A stretch of 64,000 nt of DNA from Paraspadella gotoi. Lineage: Eukaryota > Chaetognatha. A model generated the notes under the pieces. That model saw only the letters and a program-made list of their open reading frames with translations. It did no database searches and was not told the DNA's origin. Shown here piece by piece: positions 32,905-43,652 of the stretch. Position 1 is the first letter of the stretch. Every line of letters begins with the position of its first letter. Made by a program: the position numbers and the translations under genes. Location: assembly GCA_051294375.1 (NCBI GenBank), contig CM119265.1, positions 286,328 to 350,327 of the forward strand. The letters run 5' to 3'.

Positions 32905-33150
32905 GGTTAGGGTTAGGTTAGGTTAGGGGTTAGGCTAGGGTTAGGGTTAGCGTAGGGTAGGGTTAGGCGTTAGGGTTAGCGTTAGGGTTAGGGTTAGGGT
33001 TTAGGGGTTAGGGTTATGGTTAGGGTTTAGGGGTTTAGGTTAGGGGTTAGGGTTTAGGTTAGGGTAGGTTAGGGTTAGGGGTTAGGGTTAAGGGTAGGGT
33101 TAGGGTTAGGGTTAAGGTTAGGGGGTTAGGGTTGAGGGGGGTTAAGGGGG

Positions 33151-33183
<33 letters not shown>

Positions 33184-34627
33184 GGTTATTAGGGTTAGGG
33201 TCTAGTTAGGGTTAGGGGTTATAGGGTTAGGGTTAGGAGGGTTAGGCTAGGTTAGAGGGTTTTAGGGTTAGGTTAGGGTTAGTGGGTTAGGGTTAGGTGG
33301 TGGGGTTGGTTAGGGTTAGGGTTAGGGTTAGGGTTAGGGTTATAGGGTTAGGGTTAGGGTTAGGGTTAGGGTTAGGGTTAGGTGGTTAGTTAGGGTTACT
33401 TAGGGTTAGCGGTGAGTTGGTTAGGTTAGGAGGTTAGCGGTTAGGGTAGGAGGTTAGGGTGTTAGGGTTAGGGTAGTAGGGGTTGTTAGGGGTTAGGGTT
33501 AGCGGTTAGGGTTAGTTGGGTTAGGGTTAGGGTTAGCGGTCTAGGGTTAGTAGGTTTAGGGTTAGGGTAGGTTAGGGTTAGGGTTAGGGTTAGGGGTTAG
33601 TCAGGGTTAGGGTTAGGGGGGGTTAGGGTAGTTAGGGTTAGGGTTAGGGGGTTAGGCGTTAGGTTAGGGTTTAGCGGTTAGGGTTAGGGTAGGAGTTTAG
33701 GTGTTAGGGTTAGGGTTTAGGGTTATGGGTTAGGGTGTTAGGGTTAGGGGTTAGGAGTTAGGTAGGTGTTAGGTAGTTGGGTTTAGGGTTAGGGTTAGGG
33801 TTAAGGGTTAGCGTTAGGGGTTAGGGTTAGGGTTAGGGTTACGGTTAGCAGGGTTAGTTAAGGGTGGTTAGGCGTTAGGGTTAGGGTTAGGGTTAGGGTT
33901 AGGGTTAGGGTTAGGTTATAGGGTTAGGGGTTAAGGTCAGTAGGGTTAAAGGGAGGGTTAGGGGTTGTTAAGGGTCTAGGTTGGCTTACGGTGGGTTAGG
34001 GTTAGTGGTTACAGCGGTTAGGTCGTTAGGTTAGGGTTAGGGCTTGGTTAGGGTTGGTTAGCTTAGGGTTAGGGTTAGGGTTAGGGTTAGTTAGGGTTAG
34101 GGTTAGGGTTCGGTGGGTTAGGGTTAGGGTTATGGGTTGGGTTAGGTTAGGGTTAGGGTTAGGGTTAGGTTAGGGTTTAGGGTTAGGGTTAGGTGGTTAG
34201 GGGTTAGGGTTAGGGTTAGGGTTGATTAGGGTTAGGGTTAGGGTTTTAGGGTTTAGGGTTAGCGGTCTAGGGTTAGGGTGGTCGCACAATAAGGTGTTAG
34301 GGTTAGGGGTAGGGGTTAGGGTTAGGGTTCTAGGGTTGTAGGTTAGGGTAGGGTTAGGGTTAGGTTAGGTTAGGTAGGTATAGGGTTAAGGGTTAGGGTT
34401 AGGGTTAGTTAGGGTTAGGTTAGGGTAGTTAGGGTTAGGGTTAGGGTTAGGGGGGGTTAGGGTTAGGGGTTAGGTGGGTTAGGTTAGGGTAGGGTTAGGG
34501 TATCGGTTATTAGGGTTTAGGGTTAGGAGGTTAGGGTTAGGGTAGGGTTAGGGTTGGGTGTTAGGGTTTAGGGTTAGGGTCTAGTAGGCGTTAGGTAGGT
34601 GTTAGGGGTTAGCGGTTAGGTTAGGGT
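31404..34627. repeat. Telomeric TTAGGG array (3.2 kb)
   Basis: TTAGGG repeats with many variant units (TTAGGGG, TTAGCGG, TTTAGGG, TTAGG). They lie between the 3' end of family B copy B3 and the 3' end of the family E element. The G-strand points right. Variants may be real degeneration or read error. Confidence 0.97.
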
Positions 34628-35206
34628 TGTGCAGGACGGTCAGAGGGCAGGTTTAGCTTCAGATAACCTGGTCGATGGTCATGGCAACTGGAACGTCTTA
34701 GTTCTAAGATGATATCTCTTTTAGTTGATCACGTGATGAGATTCATCAGGGAAAGGTAAGGCGTTATAATTCGAATTGATTGGTAAAATTAATTGATTTT
34801 GTTTTTATATTCAGTTTTAAAATTTCTCATTGATTAATGTATTTGATTACAAGAAGAAGAATTAAATAACGAGATTTAGAGTAATAAAAACATGTTCTTG
34901 TTATCAAGATAAAAACCAGTTGAATCAGCTTCAGAAAACAATCAATAAAGTAAGGCAATCAAAAGAGAAAAACAAAAGTCATCATATAACGACATCTCTT
35001 GAGAGTTAGATGAGTTGAGAGAAAACAAAAGGTTTCGTTTTGTTTTAAAGTTTTAAATAACGAATTTAACAGCTTACGATTTTGTGCGTCGTCTGGATGG
35101 CTTAAGTCCGGTGACTGAATCGTCCCAGGCCCTTAGGTTCCAGGTTCGATTCACTGGGAGCGGATAAGTTATTTCTTAATTGATCTAACTTCCTGAGGTG
35201 ACCGCA
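34628..35206 (-). repeat. Family E 3' LTR (579 bp)
   Basis: On the + strand from TGTGCAGGACGG to GAGGTGACCGCA (element sense TGCGGTCACC...CCACA). The left edge joins TTAGGGT; the right edge meets the polypurine tract. Matches 50473-51011. Confidence 0.9.
35088..35165 (+). ncRNA. tRNA-like module in family E 3' LTR
   Basis: A-box TGGCTTAAGTCCGG at 35098-35111 and B-box GGTTCGATTC at 35143-35152, antisense to the element and about 40 bp from the U3 end. A GAC/GTC arm with TGAA in the loop stands in the anticodon place. The T-arm is cleaner in the second LTR (50946-50962). Confidence 0.6.
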
Positions 35207-35449
35207 CGCCCCCTTGTCGAAATATATACGGGTAATTAATAGTAATAATTCGAACATAAAACGTTGTCGTCCACAGAATGTTTGAAAGTATGATGAAAAA
35301 TAAATTATCAAAATTATATGGGTATAACAATTTAAAATAGATTACCGACTGACTCTTGACTTTAAAAATCATCTTTATCATCGCCAAAATTCAAAATTTC
35401 CAAAATTCAAAAATTTCAAAATTTACAAAAATCATTAATATGGGAATAA

Positions 35450-38400
35450 TTACAACATTTGGTCGGCAGTCGGAATCAACACCGAGGATGCTGATGGAGG
35501 AAGATGGACGAGGCGATTCCGACTGTCGGCGTGCGCGGCAACGGGGCTTTTGTTGTTTTTGTTGTTGTTATTATTGTCATTTTGTTGGCGTCGAAGCATC
35601 TCTTTCAAAACGATAGCGTAAGTCGGTCGCTCGTTCTTGTTATTGTTGTTGTAATTGTTTTCGTTTTGCTTCGACTGCTCTTTGTTGTTGTTGTTGTTGT
35701 TGTTCCCGCCTTCTAATTGTCTAAGTTGCTTCTTTCCGTTGCCAGCTTGTCGATTCGAAAAGTTTCCCGCCGTCGGCTTCGAAAATCGCCACGTTGGCTC
35801 GTTCTCGCTTGCTGAGTTGTTGTTGTTGTTCTTCTCGCCTTCTTTTTGATTTGCGATTTGAGTTGTCGAGCGGAGAACGCCGGGAGAAGACGAAGCTGGA
35901 AGGAAAAAATGAAAAGGGGATGTTTGTGGGTCGGGGGGAGGGAGGGGGTTCTGGGGTGAAGAGGGGAAGTTGGTAGGGGGAGGAGGAGGAGGAGGAGGAG
36001 GAGGAGAAAGAGGAGAAAGAGGAGGAGGAGACGGAGATCTCGCGTTTTCTCTCATCGATCTTGTTGTTCTTGACGTTGACGCTGGGATTCTTGTTCTCAC
36101 TCCGGGTTGACGTCCCTGGGGACGTCGTTGACGCTCCTCTGGCTCGCTCGTCTCCAGGCTATCCTCGCTAATGAAGGCCGGTTTGACGCGCGCGATGTTT
36201 ACGACTTCTCTGCCGGTACTTGGGATCTCTATCGTCATGTTAAGTCCATTTCTGTTGACTACTCGATATGGGCCCTCATATGGGGGCACGAGTGGAGGGT
36301 TGACGCCTGCCTTTTTGACGAAAACGAATTGAGCTGTTTCCAAGTCGGCGGGGATATGAGTCGCTGGTCGATGATGCGCGGAGGTTGAAGTGGGTTGAAG
36401 TCGAGCCACTTCAACGCGAAGGCTAGCGAGTTGATTACGCCTGTGACGCTGGAGATTGGCGTCGTCTGCTTGATTCTCTCCGAGGATGCTTCCTGGGATG
36501 GCGAGGCCTTCCCCGAAGACCAGGTCGGCGGCTGAGGCGCCGATGTCTTCCTTTACTGTCGTTCGAATGGCGAGTAGAGTCAAAGGAAGCTTCCAGTACC
36601 AGTTTTCCCTCTCGTTACGCGCCAATGCCATGATGGATTCTTTTAGCCTTCTATGGAACCTCTCTACAAGGCCGTTTGCCTGAGGATGGTAGGCAGTTGT
36701 CATGGAATGTTTTATTCCCCATTGACGAGTTAATTGGCGCCATAATGCTGAATTAAACTGCGTTCCTCTGTCTGTAGTGATGACTGCTGGGACTCCAAAG
36801 TTGCTAATCCACTCATGGCTTAGTGCATCGAGGATTGTTGTGGTGAGTGTATCTCGAAGTGGAATCGCCGTCGGCCATCTTGAAAAGCGGTCGACGACGG
36901 TCAACAGATGTTTATATCCGTTAGAGACTGGCATTTTGACCAGATCCAAATTCAGGTGCTGGAATCGACGTGGAGGTATCTTGAATTCTCCTATTTCTGG
37001 AATAGTGTGCCTCGTTACTTTTGAGCGTTGACAATCTGTACATTCTCTAGCCCACTTCGTTACGTCTTGTTTGATGTTAGTCCAAACGAATTTAGACGTT
37101 ATCGCTTTTTTCGTTGCTTCAATGCCAGGGTGGCCAAGACCATGTATTGTGTCGAAAATTTTTCTGCGCCACGCGGCTGGCACAAAAGGACGCGCTGGGC
37201 CATTCGAAATGTCTACTAATAGTTGTTCATCGCCTACTTGTATTTTCCTGAATGTAAGGCCCGATCTCGCTTCTTCAGATATTCTTTGATAGTCTGAGTC
37301 GAGTGCCTGCTCTCTGGCCATTTGTTCGAAGTTGATTTCGAATGTCGTAAGAGAGTTTATGACGGCCTGGGCGTCTTCGAGGCGATTTGGTTTTATTGGT
37401 CGGTCAGTCTTGTCCTCAAGTCGCTCGTTTTCCTCGCTTGTTGTTGTTGTCGCGTCATCTTTATTGTCGACGTCGACGTTAGCGATTTTGACTCTCGTTT
37501 GATCGTCTTCCGCTTGTCGCTGCGGCTGCTGCTGAGGCTGCTGCGTTGACGAGGCGGCTGTCGCTGATGTATTGGGACGAGAGAGGGCATCAGCGACAAC
37601 ATTCGCTTTTCCCTTGAGATAGCGAATGTCTGTTGTAAATTCCGCTATGACGGATAATTGATAGGCTTGTCGAGCTGTCTGAGGTTCTGACTTCTTTTTC
37701 AGCGCAGGGATGAGGCTTTGGTGGTCTGTGTAGATCGTAAAGGTCCTTCCCTCGATCCAGTGGCGGAAATGACGCACTGCTCGAAATGCTCCAAACAATT
37801 CGCGATCGAAGGGAGGCCACAGTCTCTGATTCTTGGCAAGCTTCGCGGAAAAAAACGCTAGAGGCTCCCACCCCTTGGGGCCTCTCTGCTCCAAAACTGC
37901 TCCAACTGCGTGGTCCGAAGCATCGGTCGTGATGCATAATTGTGCACCCGTACGTGGGTGATGAAGGAGGGCGGCCTGGATAAGACCCTCCTTGATTGAT
38001 TCAAAGGCCCTTTCACACTCGTCGGTCCAGTTGAGAGCTTTTGGTTTTCCGCTAAGCGCTTCGTAGAGAGGCGTACAGCGGTGGGCGACCTTTGGCACGA
38101 ATCTTCGATAATAGTTTATCATGCCAAGGAAGCGTTGCAGCTCCTTGACAGTCGTTGGTCGCGTTGTTTCACGTAGTGTCTGCACACGTTCTGGAAGAGG
38201 TCGAACTCCGTTTTTATCGACTAGAAATCCGAGGAATTCAAGCGATTCCTGTCCCAAGAGGCATTTTTTGGTATTTACTACCAGACCGTTGTTATCGAGA
38301 GTTTTGAAGACTCGCTCGAGATCTACTAGATGCTCTTCGGGAGACGATGAAGCGACCAAGATGTCGTCCAGATAGACGAAGGTATGGGGGATATCCCCCA

Positions 38401-39439
38401 AGATCTCGTCCATTAGGCGCTGGAAGTCCTGCCCCGCGTTTTTAAGCCCAAAAGGGCAGCGGGGAAAGACGTAGAGGCCAAACGGGGTAATCACCGCCGT
38501 TTTCTTGACGTCATCCGGGTTGACGGGTATTTGGTGATACCCTTTGAGAAGATCAATCTTCGAGAAGATTGTCTTCCCCTCCAACTGGGCGTTGAAGTCG
38601 GTGAGTAACTTGACGGGGTATCTATCGTCGATGGTTTGCGCGTTTAGTCTCCTATAATCGCCGCAACATCTCCATCCGCCGTCCGGCTTGGCGACGACAT
38701 GGAGAGGCGACGACCATTCAGATTTTCCGCGTTTGGCGATGCCTAGTGAAACCATCTTCTCGAGCTCCTTCTTGGCCACCGCCAACTTCTCAGGGTCCAG
38801 CCGGCGGGCGCGAGACTGGCAGGGACGCCCTTCCGTTGGAATGGAATGCGTCACGCCGTGCTTGGGTTCCTTAAGTTGAAACGTGGGTGTTGAGAGAGAA
38901 GGAAAGCTTTCGAGGAGTTTATAGAATTTTTCTCCCTTTCTATCGACAAAGTTAACGTGAGTGGTCTGTTCTGATGCAGTTGAGGCGGCTATAGTCGAAT
39001 AGTCCTGTAAATCCATTAGTAAGCCGTCTCGATGGTTAGGCGCTAGAAAATTCTCCGCCAGAAAGTCGGCGCCTAATATATGCTGTGTTACTTCAGCGAC
39101 GACGAAATCATAATTGAATTGGCGTTTACCTAACGTGACGGTTTTATTTATTGTTCCATAACAATTAATGGGAGAGCCATTTGCCGCTTGCAATTTTATT
39201 TCAGGATCTGGGCCTTGCTCACGTTGTTGTTTAGTTGGAGGTACGATAGAAAGGAGGGCCCCGCCGTCCACCAGCCACTTCGCCCGGCTCTTTGAGTCGC
39301 GGATGTAGAGTAGATCGCTTGTCGCTGGTGAACGTGATGATTGGGGGACGGCGTTCACCGCCGGCGCCCCCCTCTCCCGTTTCCCTCTTGCTGCTTTTTG
39401 GTCTCGTTGAACTTGGCGCAGCCAGGTTCGCACGACCAT
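35450..39439 (-). CDS. pol: Family E Pro-Pol polyprotein
   Basis: An open frame of 1329 codons; translation should enter by -1 frameshift at 39379-39385, so the first residues are not a true start. Protease has DGG at residues 58-60 and ILGADF at 121-126. RT has YLDD at 356-359. RNase H catalytic residues are D506, E547 and D572. Integrase has H766/H770, C800/C803, and D832, D890, E926 (35 residues between the last two). The GPY module is at 1056-1058. A proline-rich stretch, a KPTAGNFSNR motif, Asn/Gln repeats and PTYAIVLKEMLRRQ follow. The last 25 residues run through the 3' hairpin, unlike the other families, which suggests a lost stop or small indel. Confidence 0.93.
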   Translation of the reverse strand: MVVRTWLRQVQRDQKAARGKRERGAPAVNAVPQSSRSPATSDLLYIRDSKSRAKWLVDGGALLSIVPPTKQQREQGPDPEIKLQAANGSPINCYGTINKTVTLGKRQFNYDFVVAEVTQHILGADFLAENFLAPNHRDGLLMDLQDYSTIAASTASEQTTHVNFVDRKGEKFYKLLESFPSLSTPTFQLKEPKHGVTHSIPTEGRPCQSRARRLDPEKLAVAKKELEKMVSLGIAKRGKSEWSSPLHVVAKPDGGWRCCGDYRRLNAQTIDDRYPVKLLTDFNAQLEGKTIFSKIDLLKGYHQIPVNPDDVKKTAVITPFGLYVFPRCPFGLKNAGQDFQRLMDEILGDIPHTFVYLDDILVASSSPEEHLVDLERVFKTLDNNGLVVNTKKCLLGQESLEFLGFLVDKNGVRPLPERVQTLRETTRPTTVKELQRFLGMINYYRRFVPKVAHRCTPLYEALSGKPKALNWTDECERAFESIKEGLIQAALLHHPRTGAQLCITTDASDHAVGAVLEQRGPKGWEPLAFFSAKLAKNQRLWPPFDRELFGAFRAVRHFRHWIEGRTFTIYTDHQSLIPALKKKSEPQTARQAYQLSVIAEFTTDIRYLKGKANVVADALSRPNTSATAASSTQQPQQQPQRQAEDDQTRVKIANVDVDNKDDATTTTSEENERLEDKTDRPIKPNRLEDAQAVINSLTTFEINFEQMAREQALDSDYQRISEEARSGLTFRKIQVGDEQLLVDISNGPARPFVPAAWRRKIFDTIHGLGHPGIEATKKAITSKFVWTNIKQDVTKWARECTDCQRSKVTRHTIPEIGEFKIPPRRFQHLNLDLVKMPVSNGYKHLLTVVDRFSRWPTAIPLRDTLTTTILDALSHEWISNFGVPAVITTDRGTQFNSALWRQLTRQWGIKHSMTTAYHPQANGLVERFHRRLKESIMALARNERENWYWKLPLTLLAIRTTVKEDIGASAADLVFGEGLAIPGSILGENQADDANLQRHRRNQLASLRVEVARLQPTSTSAHHRPATHIPADLETAQFVFVKKAGVNPPLVPPYEGPYRVVNRNGLNMTIEIPSTGREVVNIARVKPAFISEDSLETSEPEERQRRPQGRQPGVRTRIPASTSRTTRSMRENARSPSPPPLSPLSPPPPPPPPPPTNFPSSPQNPLPPPDPQTSPFHFFLPASSSPGVLRSTTQIANQKEGEKNNNNNSASENEPTWRFSKPTAGNFSNRQAGNGKKQLRQLEGGNNNNNNNKEQSKQNENNYNNNNKNERPTYAIVLKEMLRRQQNDNNNNNKNNKSPVAAHADSRNRLVHLPPSASSVLIPTADQML
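35462..35530 (-). other. Conserved hairpin at the end of pol (family E)
   Basis: Arms 35462-35477 and 35515-35530 pair over about 14 of 16 bases around a loop with GAGGATGCTGATGGAGGAAG. The loop motif is shared with family F (GCGGATGCTGATGGAG) and A (GAGGATGCGAGGG). Here it lies inside the pol frame. Confidence 0.75.
39343..39385 (-). promoter_or_regulatory. -1 ribosomal frameshift cassette, gag to pol (family E)
   Basis: Slippery GGGAAAC (39379-39385) in gag phase, 6-nt spacer, then a stem-loop: G run pairing with the C run at 39343-39347 (complement), inner stem CGGCG/CGCCG and loop GTGAA that contains the gag stop. Pol is in the -1 frame. Confidence 0.85.
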
Positions 39440-40431
39440 GCTGCGTCACCAAACTTCACGTGCTTGTTGCAGAGGGTCATGAGCTTGCTCTTGGGCTTTG
39501 CCTTTGACTGGTTGAACTTTCTCTTCCCTTTGTCGTTTTTCTTAAACGCGCCGAGTGAATAGATGGCATCGTCGTCGTCTGACGTCGATGATTGACGGCT
39601 GCGTTGATTGTTGTCGACGCTGTTGATGAGTGAGGTCGCTTGGCGGGTCTTGAGGTTACCCTCGCTGTCGAAATGGCGGTCGGCTAATTGACAGAGGTCG
39701 CTCGCTGACAAATCGTCCGCCTTATCCTCTACTTGGCGCCTGATCTCGGTTGGCAGTTCCCTCATGATCTTCTCTTTCCTTAAATCATCGATGGTAACTG
39801 TTTTGGTTTTTTCCTCCAACCTGGCGAGCATCTTTGATGGTTTGAGGCCTTCAGCGTCGAGAGAATCGAGGAGATGAGCTGCCTGTTGCCTCCTCGTTAG
39901 GCCATATTCTTTTCTCAGATAAGTGAGAAATTGACTCCATGTTAGTTCGGTGGCCTCACCGAACAGATATTGGTTTATCTTTGGATCAGTGTTGACGCCA
40001 ATCTTCGATTCAAGATGAGCAAACTTACTCTTAGGTGCAGATATTCCAGCGCGCGTGTAGGCGGCTTCCACTCGCCTTATCCATATCTCGATGTTTGAAA
40101 CGTCGAAGTCTGGTAAGTCCGGTTTTCTATTTGAAGCTCTTTCTAGAGCTCTGGTCGCCGCAGCTAAAGCAGCGCGCAACTCCTCGTTTTCGCCGCGCAG
40201 ATCTCTGTCGTCGGCGTCGTTTGTCGCCATGTCGGCGTTGGCGAAGTTGGCTGGGTCGATTTGCTGGAAGTTGAAAGTTTGCGCTGGATCGATGACGTTA
40301 GGAGAAGTAGATCTGGAGCCTCGTCCTCTACCGAATCCCGGAGGTATTTGGAGGGTCGCTGGCTCTGCTCGTTGCTCGTCGACGTCTCTCTGGGCTGAGC
40401 GGAGTCGATATCTTGCTTCTGATTCGCTCAT
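39355..40431 (-). CDS. gag: Family E Gag
   Basis: 358 aa. Start at MSESEARYRLRSAQRD (40431), because this motif opens Gag in the other families; an upstream in-frame ATG at 40476 would add 15 residues. Basic GFGRGRGSRSTSP segment, a Leu/Ala-rich coil, capsid-like core around LPDFDVSNIEIWIRRVEAAY and WSQFLTYLRKEYG, a LPTEIRRQVEDKADDLSASDLCQLAD stretch, acidic SSTSDDDD linker and knuckle CNKHVKFGD...CEPGC. Forms the particle and binds RNA. Confidence 0.93.
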   Translation of the reverse strand: MSESEARYRLRSAQRDVDEQRAEPATLQIPPGFGRGRGSRSTSPNVIDPAQTFNFQQIDPANFANADMATNDADDRDLRGENEELRAALAAATRALERASNRKPDLPDFDVSNIEIWIRRVEAAYTRAGISAPKSKFAHLESKIGVNTDPKINQYLFGEATELTWSQFLTYLRKEYGLTRRQQAAHLLDSLDAEGLKPSKMLARLEEKTKTVTIDDLRKEKIMRELPTEIRRQVEDKADDLSASDLCQLADRHFDSEGNLKTRQATSLINSVDNNQRSRQSSTSDDDDAIYSLGAFKKNDKGKRKFNQSKAKPKSKLMTLCNKHVKFGDAAWSCEPGCAKFNETKKQQEGNGRGGRRR

Positions 40432-40487
40432 TGACGTTGTCGAGGTGATCCAAAGGCGTAAGGGATATGGGACCAAAAGAAAATTGT

Positions 40488-40614
40488 GTTAGCGAGCGGA
40501 TGGCTTCGCTTAAATTTTCAATTTCATCCGATCTTACCTCGAGGGTGATTGGATTCCTCCTGGGTCCCGTTCCTTAGCTTGAAGGTTGGCTGAGACTCGT
40601 CGTCGGAGTCACCA
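40488..40614 (-). other. Family E leader: splice donor, branch site and primer site
   Basis: Primer site 40595-40614 reads TGGTGACTCCGACGACG in element sense; the tRNA-Trp 3' end (…CGTCGGGGTCACCA) would pair with most of it. Donor GTAAGAT has GT at 40536-40537, and branch GCTAAC lies near 40490. The GGAG acceptor of families A and B reads GGA-TC here, so a one-base loss may have removed the acceptor in this copy. Confidence 0.55.
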
Positions 40615-40616
40615 AG

Positions 40617-40656
40617 TGTGGCAGGACGTCAGAGGGCAGGTTAGCTTCAGATAACC
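40617..40656 (-). repeat. Family E 5' LTR fragment
   Basis: TGTGGCAGGACGTCAGAGGG plus 20 bp matching the start of 34628. It stops at ATAACC and AT-rich DNA begins, so the 5' LTR is truncated. Confidence 0.75.
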
Positions 40657-42244
40657 AGTAAAGGCATATTATGCTATACGTACAATATTACAATTTTTTT
40701 GTTTGCTGCAGACGTTCTCACAGTCGTGACTGGCGCATCCTGATGCCTCCAACGCGACGGTCTCGTTTGGCCGGAGAGAAGTAGTTCCGACGCGAAAAGA
40801 GGACGATTTCCCTCGCCGGAATGGAAGCGCACGAGTCCTGCAGTGTTGAATGTCGATTCACGATTGGCTGAGTTGGCAAAGTTTGGCAAATAAAAGCTGA
40901 CTTTGATAAAATTTAGATAACGATAACAATTCATCAAATCATCGTTATTTATCATAAATTACATGACACATAACGTATTTAGCATAATATTCGTCACAAT
41001 TATATATCTCGCAAACTTCACAAGAAAATAATCCCTTATCTTTCAAACGACAAAATGCAAAATAGATTAAAGCAAATATTTCATTTCATTAACTGCGCCT
41101 CTTAAACGGCTTGCCTGGCTCCGCGGCGGCCGTGAAAGGCTGATCCAGACAAGCAGCGCGCAACCAACCAAATTAGGCGAAACCGGGGCGCGCCACCGAC
41201 GACGTCGGCGGTGAAGGAAAATCGGCGCCGAAACATTTTCGATCGTGAATTTATTTCGGTCTCAGAGTCAAAATCTTTCGAATATGATCATGTAAAACCG
41301 AAGTTTAAATTTCAATTTATCCTTTAAACAATGAAACATTCAGTTATTGTTAACCGATTTTACAAATATTGTCCTCATTTCTTTTGCAGCTTTTTTACCT
41401 AAGAAAACTATTCTTCGACTCTGGAATTTGTCATCTCATTTTGAGACTTTATAACAAAATAATAAAAACAGTCCGCAAGTTCGTAATGTTCATATGACGT
41501 TTGGCCGATCTTTACGTCTTTGTCAACATATGAAAATTAAAAGGAATAACAAAACTAATATTAGCAGGATAACAACAAACCAACGTTGAGACAAAAAATA
41601 TATATCATATTTTAACGATTGCCCTAGCGAAATTCGATGCTCAAAACAGAAAAAGTTGTAATATTGTTTTCATTGTTTTTTGTATTGTTTTTTGTTGTGG
41701 CGAAATCAGGGAGAGGAATTGATCGCGCAATCCTTCTCAGTTTTCTCCTCCGATTCTCGCGGCGCCTCCATTCTCTGTTCTCTCCGGCAAAAGCCCAACC
41801 CGCCGGGATTCGCATCATTTTCCGGCATCGATTTCCGCGGAATTATTCCGTGAATCGCTTCGCGATGGGATTCGAGCTGGAGCTTAGACGCCGATCCTCC
41901 TGGCGTTACTTCAGACTGGGACAGGGTGTCGAGTCGGTTTCCGGGATCGATTCCACGCCAGAGTTTCCGGGAGCGATTTCGATGCAGAGTTTCCGTGCAG
42001 ATTGTGCAGCCGTGATTTCAGGATGACATCTGGTTTTTCAAGCGAGCAGACTTTTTGTCTAGAGTCGAGCCGGGTTCCCCTGTCGGAATTTGGAGCGCCC
42101 GAATTTTAGGACCGGGATTTGGGCCGAGAAAACGGCGTCGAATTTCCGGACGGCGCCTTCTCGGCGTCGCGCGATTTATTCGAGAAATTCGATATATCGG
42201 AGAGAACGTCGAGATTCGTCATCTCGGGAAGAACGCCGAAAACC
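40657..42244. other. Non-element DNA, no clear gene
   Basis: AT-rich with two GC-rich patches (41100-41230 and 41720-42240). The second patch holds overlapping open frames on both strands, including one of 129 codons at 41637-42026 with a hydrophobic start. None shows splice signals, family motifs or a clear advantage over the others, so I make no gene call. Confidence 0.5.
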
Positions 42245-42480
42245 TGGTGTCATGAAAAGGAAAAACAGAATGTTATGTGCAGAAAGAGGAATGAATGTCA
42301 TGAAATAGGAAATGGAATGTCAAAAAAAGGAAAAAGTTAATGTCATAAAATGGATAGCGGAAGCGTCCTAATAGGAAACAATGTCATAAATTTTATTTTT
42401 TTAAATGTCCCCCAATAAAAAGGAAAAAAAAAAACAGAATGTTATAAAAAAAGGAACAGAATGTCAATAAAAAGGATCTA
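42245..42480. repeat. Degenerate AATGTCATAAA tandem repeat
   Basis: About ten loose copies of a roughly 20-bp unit AATGTCATAAAAAGGAAA with insertions. Confidence 0.7.
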
Positions 42481-42759
42481 TTTCAATATATTTAGCAGAT
42501 TAAGATTATTTCGGGCCTTTCTTTTTTTTTTTTTTTTTTTACTTTAAGAATACTTCTATAAATGATTAGTTTTCCAATAAATAATTTAATTTAGTTTTTT
42601 TCAATTTGTAGTATTTATTAAAGTATTTGCTAGAAATAATAAGAGAAAACATCAAAAGCTAGGAGAATAAATGTTAACTGCTACAATATGCAAAGTGTGC
42701 ATTGAAGAACGCGAATGTTAAGCTTTTAATAGTAAGCTTAGAACTAATGTTAGACTCAC

Positions 42760-42873
42760 TGGAACTCTGTTCCTGAATTCCATCGCAGTCCAAGAGACCG
42801 CTTGTGGTTTGTTGACGCAAGGCAGAGGAGCAGGAAGGGCGTCGAGCATCCGGGCATCTTGTAAATTCGCACT
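42760..42873 (-). CDS. Internal exon candidate of an unknown host gene
   Basis: A GC-rich 114-bp island bounded on the minus strand by acceptor CTCCTTTCCAG^AGT and donor CCA^GTGAGT. All three frames are open, which is unlikely by chance but leaves the frame undecided. One frame is Cys-rich (CEFTRCPDARRPSC), another has an ATG followed by a hydrophobic run (MPGCSTPFLLLCLAS). The length is a multiple of three, so the exon could be skipped without a frame change. I cannot name the gene. Confidence 0.4.
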
Positions 42874-43275
42874 CTGGAAAGGAGATTTTACATTATTAAT
42901 TGCTACAACGTATACGCATTATCAGATTATATTGTAATTCTATAATTACGTTACTATGCTTTAAATGAATATTTAATATTTAAAAACAACGTTGGCCAAT
43001 GAGCATGATGCAAAACAAGGCCGAATTCCCACTGTCAAGTTTTGACGTACCTTTATAACATCTCAATTAATCATAAACAAAACCTACCTGAGAAAAGAGA
43101 AAGTATAAAAAAAGGCCATTCTTATTTTTGTACAAGAGAAGAAGACGTGATTAGAATTTTGTGGAACAATTAAAAGCGGTTAATTGCAGTCCCTAGACAA
43201 ACTTTTCAAGAATTACTTAGAAAAAAAAAAAAACCCCAGGAAAAATCATAATATGGCGGTTTATGATGAAGGCGG

Positions 43276-43652
43276 AAATTTATTGTAGAGAGCTCTACGC
43301 TGCGATTTCTGGCTTGGAAACGGTGAGTGGTTAAGTTCAAGTGGAAATTGGAGTTCAAAAATAACCCATGAGAAGTGTGGACCCAGTGAATTGGGCGAAG
43401 CTGCTGACGGAATTTAACAACGGTACAGCACTATTAGTGCCTCAGAATCAATCTGATAGACGGGAGGGCTTGATGAAGCACCAACACCTTTGTTAAAGAG
43501 GTGACGTAAGGGCGATGCCTTAAAGGGATTCTTTCAACTAAACGTGACTGGCAAGATGTACCAGTGATGAGGGCTGAAATTTATTGTAGAAGAAGCTCAC
43601 CTCGATTTCTGCTTGAAATGGTTAGGGTAAGGTCAGTGGAAAATTGGAGTTT
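43276..43652. repeat. Pair of 80-bp direct repeats
   Basis: GAAATTTATTGTAGA...GAAATTGGAGTT-type sequence at 43276-43355 recurs at 43578-43652 with small indels. The 220 bp between holds nothing I recognise. Confidence 0.6.

Larger units (their letters stand above)
34628..40656 (-). mobile_element. Family E LTR retrotransposon, nearly intact
   Basis: Minus strand. 3' LTR 34628-35206, polypurine tract (35207-35216 complement), hairpin 35462-35530, pol, gag, leader with splice donor, primer site 40595-40614, and 40 bp of 5' LTR before unrelated AT-rich DNA. Gag and pol are open with no N gaps, so this is the best reference for the group. No env. The 3' LTR outer end meets the 3.2 kb TTAGGG array. 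A second LTR of this family stands at 50473-51011. Confidence 0.92.

Noticed and set aside
34628-40656. An env gene making these elements errantivirus-like
   Set aside because: Only short untranslated sequence, a hairpin and a polypurine tract lie between pol and the 3' LTR in families A, B, E and F.
41637-42026. 129-codon frame with a hydrophobic start
   Set aside because: Overlapping open frames on both strands in a GC-rich patch, no splice or family signal.
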